The notes under the pieces are model-generated. The model searched no databases and was not told the DNA's origin. It worked only from the letters and a program-made list of their open reading frames with translations. This document shows, piece by piece, positions 1-8,514 of a stretch of 64,000 nt of DNA. Position 1 is the stretch's first letter, and every line of letters begins with the position of its first letter. Source of the stretch: Brevibacillus laterosporus DSM 25 (GTDB lineage Bacteria > Bacillota > Bacilli > Brevibacillales > Brevibacillaceae); NCBI RefSeq assembly GCF_002706795.1, contig NZ_CP017705.1:3036501-3100500 (forward strand). Direction: 5' to 3'. A program made the position numbers and the translations under genes.

Positions 1-2
1 GC

Positions 3-599
3 TATATCAAGATGTCTGGTTTAAAAATGGAAGCGAAAAACATCAAAACAATGTTTTTAAATCCAATCGTATTGGCTACCTTTGCTGGATTATTTATCTG
101 GATGTTCCAAAATTATATTCCACAGGTTCACATGATGGCAGATGGAAAAGAAGTAAGCTACGCATTCCTTCGTATAGACCAAACAGCCTTGTGGTTATTT
201 AAACCAATGGATTATCTAGCTAAATTAGCTTCTCCGCTTGCTTGGTTGTCTATCGGTGCTACTCTTGCTGAGATTTCTTTAAAAGATGCTGTACGAGTAA
301 AAGATGCTTGGTACTACAGCTTAAATAAAGTTGTCATCGTTCCGATTGTTAATATCGTGATCTTGACTGTCCTAACAATGACTGGTCTATTGCCAATCTC
401 TCATGTAGCTTTGGCAACGGTAGTAATCATGATGGCTACACCAACAGCAACAGTGGCAGCAGCTTATGCCATCAGCTTTGATAAAGAGGCAGTATTAACA
501 TCTAACTGCTCCTTGTTATCCACAATACTTGGTGTGCTAGCAATGCCTTTATGGATTGTTGTCCTAGAAATGATTAAATCTTTGGGACTGTTTGTATAA
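3..599 (+). CDS. AEC-family transporter, C-terminal part (5' end outside window)
   Basis: The reading frame is open to the left edge of the window, so this is the C-terminal part of a longer protein; the first visible Met is at 12. About 195 residues hold roughly five to six hydrophobic segments with polar loops, and a late segment rich in Ala/Thr (around ATPTATVAAA) typical of the auxin efflux carrier / malonate-malate permease (AEC) family. These are secondary carriers of organic acid anions in the cytoplasmic membrane. A 2-hydroxyacid dehydrogenase follows 62 bases downstream with no terminator between, which suggests co-transcription and a shared 2-hydroxy or 2-oxo acid substrate (inference). 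The exact substrate cannot be read from this fragment. Confidence 0.85.
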   Translation, partial: YIKMSGLKMEAKNIKTMFLNPIVLATFAGLFIWMFQNYIPQVHMMADGKEVSYAFLRIDQTALWLFKPMDYLAKLASPLAWLSIGATLAEISLKDAVRVKDAWYYSLNKVVIVPIVNIVILTVLTMTGLLPISHVALATVVIMMATPTATVAAAYAISFDKEAVLTSNCSLLSTILGVLAMPLWIVVLEMIKSLGLFV

Positions 600-661
600 A
601 AGAAATAACGAAAACTAGAGAAAATGGCAAGTAGGTTCACAAAAGAGAGGGAGGATTTCAA

Positions 662-1663
662 ATGAAAACAGTTAATTTAGTTTGCTATGGTGTACGCGAT
701 GTAGAGGTTGAATTCTTTCAAAAACTAAACAAATTCAATTATAATTTAACACTAGTAACAGATTTAATGAATGATACGAATGTTGAGATGGCTAAAGGTG
801 CAGATGCGGTTATGGTTCGCGGTAATTGTAAGGCGACTCGCACGAATATCGAAAAATTAGCTAGCTACGGAGTGAAATATTTACTCACTAGAACGGTAGG
901 TTTTAACCATATTGATCTACAAGCAGTGAAGGATTGTGGTATGAAAGCAGCTCGCGTACCAGCTTATTCTCCAAATGCGATTTCTGAATTAGCACTTACA
1001 CTTGGCATGATGTTGATGCGCAATGCTTCTTATACAGCTAATAAAACAAAAGATAAAGACTTCACAGTAGATGCTTCTATGTTTAGTAAGGAAATTCGCA
1101 ATTGCACAGTAGGTATCTTGGGTACTGGTAAAATTGGCTTAACAACTGCTAAATTATTCAAAGGCTTGGGAGCTCATGTAGTAGCATACGACGTTTTTGA
1201 AAATGAAACAGCCAAAATAATTGTAGATTATCTGCCTCTAGATGAAGTATTAGCAAAATCTGACTTAATTTCTGTCCATGTTCCGTTCTTCAAAGATCAG
1301 AATTACAAAATGATTAACGACGAGTTCCTAGCGAAAATGAAAGATCAAGCTGTGCTGATCAACACATCTCGCGGTGAGTTGCAAGATAATGAAGCAATTC
1401 TACGAGCTTTAGAAACAAATAAACTAGCTGGTTTCGGTACCGACGTATTTGAAAATGAATCTACTTTCTTCTTCAAAAACTTGAAGGATCAGGCTTTGCC
1501 TAATGAAACAATTGAAAAGCTAATCAACATGTTCCCGCGAGTTCTGGTAACACCACATATCGGTTCTTACACAGATGAAGCGCTCACAAACATGGTAGAA
1601 ATCTCTTATGAGAACCTGTATAGCTTCCTTACTGCGGGAAGATGTGATAACGAAGTAGCATAA
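662..1663 (+). CDS. D-2-hydroxyacid dehydrogenase (D-lactate dehydrogenase-like)
   Basis: A cytoplasmic NAD-dependent enzyme that interconverts a 2-oxo acid and a D-2-hydroxy acid. The 333-residue length is normal for the family. The Rossmann nucleotide motif GILGTGKIG lies near residue 150. The family catalytic triad is visible: Arg in NTSRGEL (about 235), Glu in the DVFENE region (about 262) and His in TPHIGSY (about 297). The layout resembles fermentative D-lactate / D-2-hydroxyisocaproate dehydrogenases more than the formate or glycerate branches. The start follows GGGAGG with good spacing. It is followed by a strong terminator at 1697 and preceded by a carrier for organic acids, so a role in lactate or branched 2-hydroxyacid metabolism is likely. 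Substrate remains inferred. Confidence 0.9.
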   Translation: MKTVNLVCYGVRDVEVEFFQKLNKFNYNLTLVTDLMNDTNVEMAKGADAVMVRGNCKATRTNIEKLASYGVKYLLTRTVGFNHIDLQAVKDCGMKAARVPAYSPNAISELALTLGMMLMRNASYTANKTKDKDFTVDASMFSKEIRNCTVGILGTGKIGLTTAKLFKGLGAHVVAYDVFENETAKIIVDYLPLDEVLAKSDLISVHVPFFKDQNYKMINDEFLAKMKDQAVLINTSRGELQDNEAILRALETNKLAGFGTDVFENESTFFFKNLKDQALPNETIEKLINMFPRVLVTPHIGSYTDEALTNMVEISYENLYSFLTAGRCDNEVA

Positions 1664-1696
1664 CAATTTTGTAAAAGTAATAGTCTCTTTGCAAGT

Positions 1697-1736
1697 AGCC
1701 ACCTTTCATCTGGGTAGAGAAAGGTGGCTGTTTTTA
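1697..1736 (+). terminator. Rho-independent terminator after the dehydrogenase
   Basis: An 11-bp stem (AGCCACCTTTC paired with GAAAGGTGGCT) is followed by a T run at 1731-1735. Confidence 0.9.
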
Positions 1737-1751
1737 TTTGACCAATTAGCT

Positions 1752-2093
1752 CTATTGAATATGTAATTGTTTCTGAGCTGGTTCTGGAATGTCTTTAATG
1801 GCTACGTTATCAAGATTTGTCACATCGCCTTGATGATTTATTGTGAATTTAACTAAAGAACCTTCTGGTATTTTAGAATCCGCGATGTAAGTAAGGATTT
1901 TTTTATTTCCATCTTTATCATAGGTGGGGAGAGTATATTTCTTGCCTTGATTGGTTACATCTTTACCTTCACTTAACATGGCAGCATAAAACTCTGTTTC
2001 ATTACCTAAAACATTGTATTGATCCCGCTCACAACCCGCCAAAGCCACACTTCCTAGTAAAAGAGCAATGATAAGGCTTAGATTCTTTTTCAA
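1752..2093 (-). CDS. YxeA-family (DUF1093) lipoprotein
   Basis: A small secreted lipoprotein of about 113 residues. The best start is TTG at 2093: AGAAAGGACG lies just upstream, whereas the longer open frame to 2177 has no ribosome binding site and would put 28 charged residues before the signal peptide. After KK comes a hydrophobic stretch and the lipobox VALAGC, so lipid anchoring at Cys is expected. The rest (YDKDGNKKILTYIADSKI, then EGSLVKF and a C-terminal IPEPAQKQL) matches the pattern of the YxeA/DUF1093 family. The function of that family is unknown. The gene is monocistronic, convergent with the dehydrogenase upstream of it on the map. Confidence 0.8.
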   Translation of the reverse strand: MKKNLSLIIALLLGSVALAGCERDQYNVLGNETEFYAAMLSEGKDVTNQGKKYTLPTYDKDGNKKILTYIADSKIPEGSLVKFTINHQGDVTNLDNVAIKDIPEPAQKQLHIQ

Positions 2094-2316
2094 TACAAAA
2101 ACGTCCTTTCTACAGTCATAGTGGGTATGGATTCCTTTTACTATGTAACCGTTCAGCTGAGAAGTCTTCCACTTCAAGCGCTAGCTAAGCGATAAGTAGT
2201 TCACCAAGTCAATAGGTTCCCCTTCTTACAATCACTAAAGTTATACAAAACATACGAAATATTCATTTAATTGTCAATGTTTTTGGGAGTTCTAAAATAG
2301 AAAAGCCATCCTCAGC

Positions 2317-2359
2317 TTTCCCACAACTTTTCCTTATGGTGGACATTCACCTGACATAC
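2317..2359 (+). promoter_or_regulatory. Candidate regulatory region shared with the efflux operon
   Basis: TTTCCCACA at 2317-2325 and TGACATAC at 2352-2359 lie upstream of the repeat-protein gene. The same two blocks recur at 6089-6097 and 6113-6120 upstream of the MacA-like gene, with the gap shorter by 11 bases, close to one helical turn. A palindromic AAGAAGTTCTTCTT follows at about 2383-2396. Binding by the two-component regulator encoded between them is inference. Confidence 0.4.
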
Positions 2360-2426
2360 TCCATTAGTAAATTGTTACTTGTAAGAAGTTCTTCTTGCAA
2401 ATCAACTATGAAGGAGTTTGATTCGA

Positions 2427-3512
2427 ATGAATAAAAAAGCATCGAAATGGATGATCGGAGCATTAGCTCTTGCAGTGTTTGCACCAACTGCTGCTTTTGC
2501 GGCAACTACTTCAAATGTAGAGACAACAAAAGTAGAACAAACCTTTCAAAAACGTGGACATTTTTCTCTAGAGGATAGACAAGCCAATCAGGAGGAATTA
2601 ATGAAGATCATTAATAAATACAATCCTGATCTAGCTGACGATTTCCAAAAGCTGTTTGATCAGCAGGAAAAAATGAAAGAAAAACTTCCTCAAATGGATG
2701 AAGAAACGAAGAAAAAGCTAGATGAAATTCGTGAGCAAGTAAAGGATGGCACGTTGACGCAAGAGCAAGCAAAAGAAGAAATGGAAAAGCTTGGACTGAA
2801 GGGTTTTGATCAGAATAAGGTCAAAGTCAAAGTATCTAAAAACCTAGATGAGGAAACGAAAAAGAAACTGGATGAAATTAAAGACCAAGTGAAAGATGGA
2901 ACACTAACTGAAGAACAAGCAAAAGAGGAAATGGAAAAGCTAGGTATCAAACAACCTGTTCTTAAAATGGTTAAACTTGACGAAGAAACAAAGAAGAAAC
3001 TGGATGAAATTAAAGACCAAGTGAAAGCTGGAACATTAACCGAAGAACAAGCAAAAGAAGAGATGGAAAAATTAGGAATCGAGCAACCTGTTCGCAAAAT
3101 CATCAAATTTGACGAAGAAACGAAAAAGAAACTCGATGAAATCCAGGAGCAAGTGAAAGCTGGAACGCTAACCAAAGAACAAGCAAAAGAAGAGATGGAA
3201 AAGCTGGGTGTCAAGCATGCAATCCATGAAGGTATCAAACTTGACGAAGAAACAATGAAAAAACTGGATGAAATCCAGGAGCAAGTAAAAGCTGGAACAC
3301 TAACTGAAGAACAAGCAAAAGAAGAGATGGAAAAACTAGGTATCAAGCATTTTGTTCGTGAAGGAAAAGAAAATATCATGGAACAGATCAAAGAAGCCGC
3401 TGACGCGGATGATGCTGATACCGTGAACAAACTGCTACAAGATTGGTTAGAAAAAATGCAAAACAAGAAAAATCCAAAAGCAGAGGCTGACTCTGAAGAA
3501 GAGGCTGAGTAA
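2427..3512 (+). CDS. Secreted protein with five 44-residue charged helical repeats
   Basis: Start is the ATG at 2427, ten bases after AAGGAG; an in-frame TTG at 2418 sits on top of that site and is unlikely. Residues 1-26 are a clear signal peptide ending in AFA. From about residue 90 the protein has five repeats built on LDEETKKKLDEI, DQVKxGTLTEEQAKEEMEKLG and a variable linker. Units 2, 3 and 4 are exactly 132 bases (2844-2975, 2976-3107, 3108-3239); unit 1 is 150 bases. The GTLTEEQAKEEMEKLG element resembles DUF2680/YckD or SHOCT-like short helical hairpins. The C-terminus is acidic. Extracellular or wall-associated role; function unknown. It lies just upstream of a two-component system and shares promoter motifs with the efflux operon beyond it, so an envelope-stress role is possible. 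Confidence 0.85.
   Translation: MNKKASKWMIGALALAVFAPTAAFAATTSNVETTKVEQTFQKRGHFSLEDRQANQEELMKIINKYNPDLADDFQKLFDQQEKMKEKLPQMDEETKKKLDEIREQVKDGTLTQEQAKEEMEKLGLKGFDQNKVKVKVSKNLDEETKKKLDEIKDQVKDGTLTEEQAKEEMEKLGIKQPVLKMVKLDEETKKKLDEIKDQVKAGTLTEEQAKEEMEKLGIEQPVRKIIKFDEETKKKLDEIQEQVKAGTLTKEQAKEEMEKLGVKHAIHEGIKLDEETMKKLDEIQEQVKAGTLTEEQAKEEMEKLGIKHFVREGKENIMEQIKEAADADDADTVNKLLQDWLEKMQNKKNPKAEADSEEEAE
2694..3371 (+). repeat. Tandem in-gene repeat, 5 units, 132-nt period
   Basis: Units begin at 2694, 2844, 2976, 3108 and 3240. Units 2-5 are near-identical at the protein level and differ by scattered silent and conservative changes, which suggests old duplication with purifying selection. Confidence 0.9.
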
Positions 3513-3850
3513 TTGAAATAGATAAGTAGTAAAAAATGAAAGCTAGTGGCTAACAATTACGGCAATTAAGCTACTAGTAAGTTATAGGCAATGTAAAAAA
3601 ACGGCAGTAGTATCCGGCAAAATAGCAGTAGTAATGCGGCAAAAAGTAGTATCCTCATGTTTAAAGTATCCTCCCACTCCCGATATAATGTGTGATGTCA
3701 ATTGGCATGGTTTTCCTGATCTTCAGGAAGGCCATGCTTGTGTTTAGTTTTTTTGTATTAACTGCCAAAATATTCCCCCTTTTCCTTTAGGTATGTTTTT
3801 CGTATTCTGTTGATAGAGCCCTAACCTCATATACTGGAAGGGAGCAAATT
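3513..3850 (+). promoter_or_regulatory. Intergenic leader with direct repeats, candidate promoter and hairpin before the two-component genes
   Basis: At 3600-3660 there are imperfect direct repeats of GCAGTAGTA and CGGCAAAA. A perfect TATAAT lies at 3684-3689 with a weak TTTAAA at 3660-3665 (18-base spacer). A 15-bp hairpin with two G-U pairs and a 3-base loop (3705-3737) is followed by a T-rich tract to about 3755. If the TATAAT is used, the hairpin is in the 5' leader of the response regulator; otherwise it ends transcription from the repeat-protein gene. Confidence 0.5.
3705..3755 (+). terminator. Intrinsic terminator or attenuator upstream of response regulator
   Basis: Stem GCATGG...CCTGA pairs with TCAGG...CCATGC, loop TCT, then TTGTGTTTAGTTTTTTT. 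Strong predicted hairpin; T tract interrupted. Confidence 0.65.
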
Positions 3851-4537
3851 ATGCAAACAATTGTAATAGTAGAAGATGAAGGACCGATCTCTCGGGTTCT
3901 ACAAGTTTATTTAGAAAAAGCAGGGTATCAAGTAGAGCTTGCCTTTGATGGTGAAGAAGCCGTACATACATTTGATCGTGTGGCACCTTCTCTGGTTTTA
4001 TTAGACGTCATGCTACCAGGGCAGAGTGGGTGGAAGGTGCTGGAGTATATTCGTACCAAAAGCAGTTGTCCAGTTATCATGCTGACAGCGTTGGGGCAAC
4101 TGGATCAGAAGATAAACGGGTTAAATCAGGGTGCAGACGATTATATTACCAAGCCTTTTATTGGTGAGGAGGTAGTAGCACGTGTTAATGCTGTTATGCG
4201 ACGCTCCTTACTGGTCATGGGTGACTACCAAACTCGAATTTTTGGAAGTTTAAAAGTAGATTATCGGGCTCATTCTGTCACATTACATGGTATTGAGCTT
4301 ACTTTTACACCACGTGATCTTTCAGTGTTTCTATTTTTAGCACAGCATCCCAATCAGACCTTTACTAGAGAGCAATTAATCGAGCAGGTTTGGGGGATGG
4401 ATTATGAGGGCAGTGATCGTGCTGTTGATCTTGCGGTGAAGCGTATCCGTAGAACCTTGCAAAATTGGCCAACCGATGAAGGAGAGATTCGTACACTACG
4501 AGGATTGGGGTATCAGTTCTGTGTCAATGAAAAATAG
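3851..4537 (+). CDS. OmpR/PhoB-family response regulator
   Basis: DNA-binding partner of the kinase that follows. Residues 1-115 form a receiver domain with acidic pocket EDE at 8-10, phospho-acceptor Asp52 in LLDVMLPG, a conserved Thr at 79 and Lys101 in ITKPF. The C-terminal half is a winged-helix DNA-binding domain (FTPRDLSVFLFLA through IRTLRGLGYQF). The 228-residue length is standard. A GGGAGC ribosome binding site precedes the ATG. The stop overlaps the start of the kinase gene, so the pair is translationally coupled. The efflux genes downstream are its most likely targets (inference from position and the shared promoter blocks). Confidence 0.93.
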   Translation: MQTIVIVEDEGPISRVLQVYLEKAGYQVELAFDGEEAVHTFDRVAPSLVLLDVMLPGQSGWKVLEYIRTKSSCPVIMLTALGQLDQKINGLNQGADDYITKPFIGEEVVARVNAVMRRSLLVMGDYQTRIFGSLKVDYRAHSVTLHGIELTFTPRDLSVFLFLAQHPNQTFTREQLIEQVWGMDYEGSDRAVDLAVKRIRRTLQNWPTDEGEIRTLRGLGYQFCVNEK

Positions 4538-5951
4538 AGAGCGGAAGACGCTATTAACTTATTGGACAACTCGTTATGTATTAACCTTATGTGTTGGTCT
4601 TGTCGTCATTGGACTTTTCTCTAGCATGTGGATAAGTTACAATGAAACGCAAAAACGGTTAGATGTCATGAGATATATGGCTGTGGAGATTTCTGAACAA
4701 ATTGTATCAGCGAACGGGACTGGGATTGTATTACCTGTCTTCCTGTCGCGATTAGTAGAGAATCGACACCGCTTCATGGGAGGATTTAAGCCCATGGTTA
4801 TGATATTAGATGAACACCGGCAGATTGTCTTTGGAAAATCAAATCGATTTGTTGACGATATACTCCGCCGAATGTCTCCTAATTGGGAAGAAGATCAAGC
4901 CGTGCAAGAAATACAGACGCGCTCAGGAGATACTGCTATTTGTCTTACCCAGAAGATAGAGGAAAATGGTCAAACACTAGGATGGGTATTTCTCTTTTCT
5001 CCTAAAAAAGAGATGGATCGTAGCATAGAGACGTTGCAACAATTATGTATTATGCTAACAAGTCTTGGACTGTTAGGTTGGATTGTTATTTATTATTTAA
5101 CAAAAAAATTATCGGAACCCGTGAAGGAAGTTGCGGATGCGGCTAAACAGATTGTGACGGGACGCTACGATATTGAACTGAAAAAGGACATCAAAGAAAA
5201 AGAAATCTATGAACTTATTCAATCGTTTAAAGATATGGCTGATCGACTCCGTCAGTTAGAATTGATGCGAACGGAGCTATTGGCTGGAGTTACCCATGAG
5301 CTGAAAACACCAGTTACCTCCATCAGCGGGCTGTTACAAGCGGTTAAAGATGATGTGGTAACCGGTGAAGTAGCCAAAGAGTTTCTGGATATTTGCTCAA
5401 AAGAGATTTTTCGCTTACAAAAAATGGTGGAAGATTTATTAGATTTTAACTCATTTGCGGTAGGAGATATTAAAGTTAATAAACAATCGCAGAACATGAA
5501 TCATCTCGTGCAAGAAATTACACATCAATGGTTGATAGGACAAGAGGAGAACACGCTTGTTCTTCAGACGAATATTCCCGAACAGGAAGTATGGATTGAC
5601 ACCGACCCACTACGTATACAGCAAATTTTATATAATCTATTAAATAACGCAAAACAAGCGACAGGACTAAACGGAATTATACAGGTAACTCTATTACATC
5701 AAGCTGACGTTTTTCAGATTTGTGTTCAAGATAATGGTGTCGGAATTTTGGAATCAGAAAAGGCAAACATTTTTGAACGATTTTATCGCGGAGAAGAGAA
5801 GAAGCATAGGGTAAGAGGACTTGGGCTAGGATTACCTTTTAGCAAAATGATGGCAAAAGCGCTTGGTGGCGATCTTGAATTGACTGAGAGTGTTAAGGAG
5901 AAGACCATTTTTACATTGACTGTAAAAAATGAGTTAAATCTAAAACCATAA
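4527..5951 (+). CDS. Membrane sensor histidine kinase
   Basis: Start taken at ATG 4527 (a GTG at 4521 is also possible), overlapping the regulator stop; the longer open frame to 4476 lies within the regulator gene. Two membrane segments (about 15-37 and 170-190) flank an extracellular sensor region of about 130 residues. A HAMP linker follows, then the HisKA box with phospho-acceptor His in HELKTP (about residue 256), and the HATPase domain with N box (NLLNNAKQA), G1 box (DNGVGI) and G2 box (RGLGLGLP). About 474 residues. The operon ends at the terminator at 5981. The signal is unknown; linkage to an ABC efflux system suggests sensing of a toxic or membrane-active compound. Confidence 0.92.
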   Translation: MKNRERKTLLTYWTTRYVLTLCVGLVVIGLFSSMWISYNETQKRLDVMRYMAVEISEQIVSANGTGIVLPVFLSRLVENRHRFMGGFKPMVMILDEHRQIVFGKSNRFVDDILRRMSPNWEEDQAVQEIQTRSGDTAICLTQKIEENGQTLGWVFLFSPKKEMDRSIETLQQLCIMLTSLGLLGWIVIYYLTKKLSEPVKEVADAAKQIVTGRYDIELKKDIKEKEIYELIQSFKDMADRLRQLELMRTELLAGVTHELKTPVTSISGLLQAVKDDVVTGEVAKEFLDICSKEIFRLQKMVEDLLDFNSFAVGDIKVNKQSQNMNHLVQEITHQWLIGQEENTLVLQTNIPEQEVWIDTDPLRIQQILYNLLNNAKQATGLNGIIQVTLLHQADVFQICVQDNGVGILESEKANIFERFYRGEEKKHRVRGLGLGLPFSKMMAKALGGDLELTESVKEKTIFTLTVKNELNLKP

Positions 5952-5980
5952 TCCATAGATAGACAAAGTCATTCATATAG

Positions 5981-6029
5981 GTTGTCCACAATTACTGATT
6001 ACAAAGGTAACTGTGGACAACTTTTTTTA
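5981..6029 (+). terminator. Terminator after the two-component operon
   Basis: GTTGTCCACA pairs with TGTGGACAAC (inner AGTTAC-type pairs extend it), followed by a run of T at 6022-6028. Confidence 0.9.
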
Positions 6030-6088
6030 TGATGCCCTTATTGATCTCAGGTGAGGATTCCATTCTTTTACCTCCAGAATTCATCAGA

Positions 6089-6120
6089 TTTCCCACAGGA
6101 CAGACATCTAGTTGACATAC
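6089..6120 (+). promoter_or_regulatory. Candidate regulatory region of the efflux operon
   Basis: TTTCCCACA at 6089-6097 and TTGACATAC at 6112-6120; TTGACA is a good -35 box. See the matching blocks at 2317-2359. Confidence 0.45.
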
Positions 6121-6191
6121 AGCGAACTTATAGTTAGTTCATCACAAAGTTTGTTTGAAAAAAAATAAACGATTTTTTGGGGGAAATCCTA

Positions 6192-7790
6192 ATGATTGGA
6201 AGTACAACGAAGAAATCATTTTTTAGTGGAATGGAAAAGAAGAAGAGACGGATCATCATGGGAACAGTAGCTTTAGCCTTACTGTGTGGAACGGGCATTT
6301 TTGTCTATAGTAAGTTTGTCACTCCTTCACGTGCCGCTACGATTATGCAGACAGTGAATGTCCAGAGAGGGGATGTTTCGGAGATCGTTGCTGCTTCGGG
6401 AACGGTGCAAGCCGCTCAACAAATGACTTTAACATTTCCGAGTGGTGATGATGTCATTTCGGCAATACATGTAAAAATAGGTGATTCTGTAAAAGCAGGA
6501 CAGGTACTCGCTACCATGGATCAGTCTACTGCTTTGATGCAGGTAAAAATTGCAGAAGCCAACCTGTTATCCGCTAAGGCTGGCTTAGCGGAAAAAATGC
6601 AAACAAAAGATGAGAATGAAATTTTAGTATTACAGTCTAATGTGACGAAAGCAAAAGCATCATTGGAATCTGCTAAGAAAAATTTCGACAATCAAAAAGC
6701 GTTAATCCAACAAGACAAAGCAAGCAGTAACTTGCAAGAGGCTCAAAAAAATGTTGAAACCCAAAAAAGATTATATGAAGCGGGTGCTATCTCCAAAAGT
6801 GAATTAGATCAGGCACAAAATAGTCTCAATCAGGCTGAAGCAGAATACAAAACGGCTAGCATGCAGTACAGTCAGACAATCGATCAAAGTAATAATAATG
6901 TTGCTCAGGCACAAGCTGCTTACGATTCGGCATTAGCTCAATTTAATCAAGCAAAAACTCCAGCCCAAGAGTCTTCCTTACAAGCTGCAAAAGCATCAGT
7001 TGCCCAAGCTGAGGTACAGCTACAACAACAGCAGCAGTATTTAGAAAAGCTAACGTTAAAAGCACCAATGGATGGTGTCATTTTACAGGTGAATGGGCAG
7101 GTAGGTGAAGTGGCAAGTTCTCCCTTTTTGATTATGGACAACTCGAATGCCGAACAATTGGGAGTGATGGCTCAGATCAGTCAGAGTGATATTGGTAAAA
7201 TCAAGGAAGGCATGGAAGCTACTTTTACCATCGGAACCTACAATGGTAAAAAGTTTCAAGGAAAAGTGGAAACAGTGTACCCAGAGGGCAGTACAGAATC
7301 AGGTGTGACAACCTACAAAGTACTCCTTACCGTCGGCAATAAAGAAGGATTGTTAAAACCAGGCATGACGCTCCAGACAACAATTCATGTAGGAACACAA
7401 AAGAATGTGCTCTATGTCCCAATTGCTGGTTTGCGTGAACAAGGTGGAAAAACAGGTGTTTTGGTAAAAGGAAAAGATGGCGCTACTACAGGGAAAGAAA
7501 TGAAAGCAACAACCGATTCAAAAGATAAATCGCGTAACGGTGGACAAAATGTATCAGGTTATCAATTTAAGGAAGTAACGACTGGACTGATAGGCTCTGA
7601 TCGCGTTGAGATTACTTCTGGTCTTGAAGAAGGAGATCAAATCCTTTTAACCATGCAGGTATCTAGCTCATCCAGTAATCGTCAAATGGGTCAAGGCACG
7701 ATGTCACCAGGTATGGGTGGTATGCCCGTAATGGGAGGAGGTATGCCAAGTGGTGGAGGTGGTTTCCAAGGCGGGGCAAGAGCAAGATAA
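6192..7790 (+). CDS. MacA-like efflux adaptor (HlyD/RND membrane-fusion family)
   Basis: Membrane-anchored adaptor of an ABC efflux system. Start is ATG 6192 with GGGGGA upstream; the TTG at 6177 has none. One N-terminal membrane segment (about 23-43) is followed by a barrel-sandwich (lipoyl-like) half with [14 protein letters not shown], a long coiled-coil hairpin of about 170 residues rich in Ala, Gln and Glu, the second lipoyl half ([10 protein letters not shown]), and beta-barrel and membrane-proximal domains. The C-terminus is a Gly/Met-rich tail. About 532 residues, longer than E. coli MacA because of the tail and coil. The downstream ATPase gene overlaps its end, which fits a MacAB-type operon. 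The substrate is unknown; antibiotics or peptides are typical for the family. Confidence 0.9.
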   Translation: MIGSTTKKSFFSGMEKKKRRIIMGTVALALLCGTGIFVYSKFVTPSRAATIMQTVNVQRGDVSEIVAASGTVQAAQQMTLTFPSGDDVISAIHVKIGDSVKAGQVLATMDQSTALMQVKIAEANLLSAKAGLAEKMQTKDENEILVLQSNVTKAKASLESAKKNFDNQKALIQQDKASSNLQEAQKNVETQKRLYEAGAISKSELDQAQNSLNQAEAEYKTASMQYSQTIDQSNNNVAQAQAAYDSALAQFNQAKTPAQESSLQAAKASVAQAEVQLQQQQQYLEKLTLKAPMDGVILQVNGQVGEVASSPFLIMDNSNAEQLGVMAQISQSDIGKIKEGMEATFTIGTYNGKKFQGKVETVYPEGSTESGVTTYKVLLTVGNKEGLLKPGMTLQTTIHVGTQKNVLYVPIAGLREQGGKTGVLVKGKDGATTGKEMKATTDSKDKSRNGGQNVSGYQFKEVTTGLIGSDRVEITSGLEEGDQILLTMQVSSSSSNRQMGQGTMSPGMGGMPVMGGGMPSGGGGFQGGARAR

Positions 7791-8514
7791 TGTGAGAGCA
7801 GTTATTCGCATTTCGGATGTGAAAAAGAAGTATGTTATTGGAGATCAAGAGATACATGCCCTGCGAGGAGTAAATCTTGTTATTGAAGAAGGGGATTTTG
7901 TAGCCATCATGGGGCCCTCAGGCTCTGGTAAGTCTACCATGATGAATATGATTGGTTGCTTGGATCAACCTTCAAGTGGAACCTTTTATCTTGATGACTA
8001 TCCTGTTTCAGAGGCAGAGGATGAGGAGTTAGCTAAGATTCGGAACCAGAAAATAGGCTTTGTTTTCCAAAATTTTAATTTGATTCCGCGTACACCTGCC
8101 GTAGAAAATGTGGAACTACCACTTTTATATGCAGGTGTAGATGCCAGGGAGAGACGAAAGAGAGCTATTGATTCCCTACACAGTGTCGGACTTGGCAATC
8201 GGTTATACAACAAACCAAATGAATTATCAGGTGGGCAACAGCAACGTGTTTCCATTGCCCGTGCCTTGGTTAATCAACCTGTAATTATTTTGGCAGATGA
8301 GCCTACAGGTGCTCTTGATACCAAGACGAGTCAAGAGATTATGGGGATTTTCCAACGATTAAATGATGAAGGAAAAACGGTTATTCTAGTCACTCACGAA
8401 CCAGATATTGCTGAATATGCGAAGCGAGTCATCCATTTCCGTGACGGACAGATAATAGCTAATGATGTGGTCCAAGAGCGAAGAATAGCGAATTCTGAGG
8501 AAGTGGTATTATGA
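7750..8514 (+). CDS. ABC transporter ATP-binding protein, MacB/LolD type
   Basis: ATPase of the efflux system. Walker A is GPSGSGKST, the Q loop lies in [10 protein letters not shown], the signature is LSGGQQQR, Walker B is [13 protein letters not shown], and the switch His lies in LVTHEP. These match the MacB/LolD/FtsE branch (DEPTGALD). The start is uncertain: GTG 7750 follows AGGAGG by nine bases but lies inside the adaptor gene, while GTG 7792 lies just after the adaptor stop and gives a family-typical N-terminus but a weak ribosome site. Either way the gene is coupled to the adaptor. Its stop overlaps the permease start by four bases (ATGA). Confidence 0.93.
   Translation: MVEVVSKAGQEQDNVRAVIRISDVKKKYVIGDQEIHALRGVNLVIEEGDFVAIMGPSGSGKSTMMNMIGCLDQPSSGTFYLDDYPVSEAEDEELAKIRNQKIGFVFQNFNLIPRTPAVENVELPLLYAGVDARERRKRAIDSLHSVGLGNRLYNKPNELSGGQQQRVSIARALVNQPVIILADEPTGALDTKTSQEIMGIFQRLNDEGKTVILVTHEPDIAEYAKRVIHFRDGQIIANDVVQERRIANSEEVVL

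Noticed and set aside
2810-3556. 248-residue Ser/Phe-rich ORF on the minus strand
   Set aside because: Antisense shadow of the repeat protein; composition is the complement of Glu/Lys repeats, and no ribosome site is present.
3600-3660. CRISPR-like short repeats
   Set aside because: Units are only 8-9 bases, imperfect and few; no cas genes in the window.
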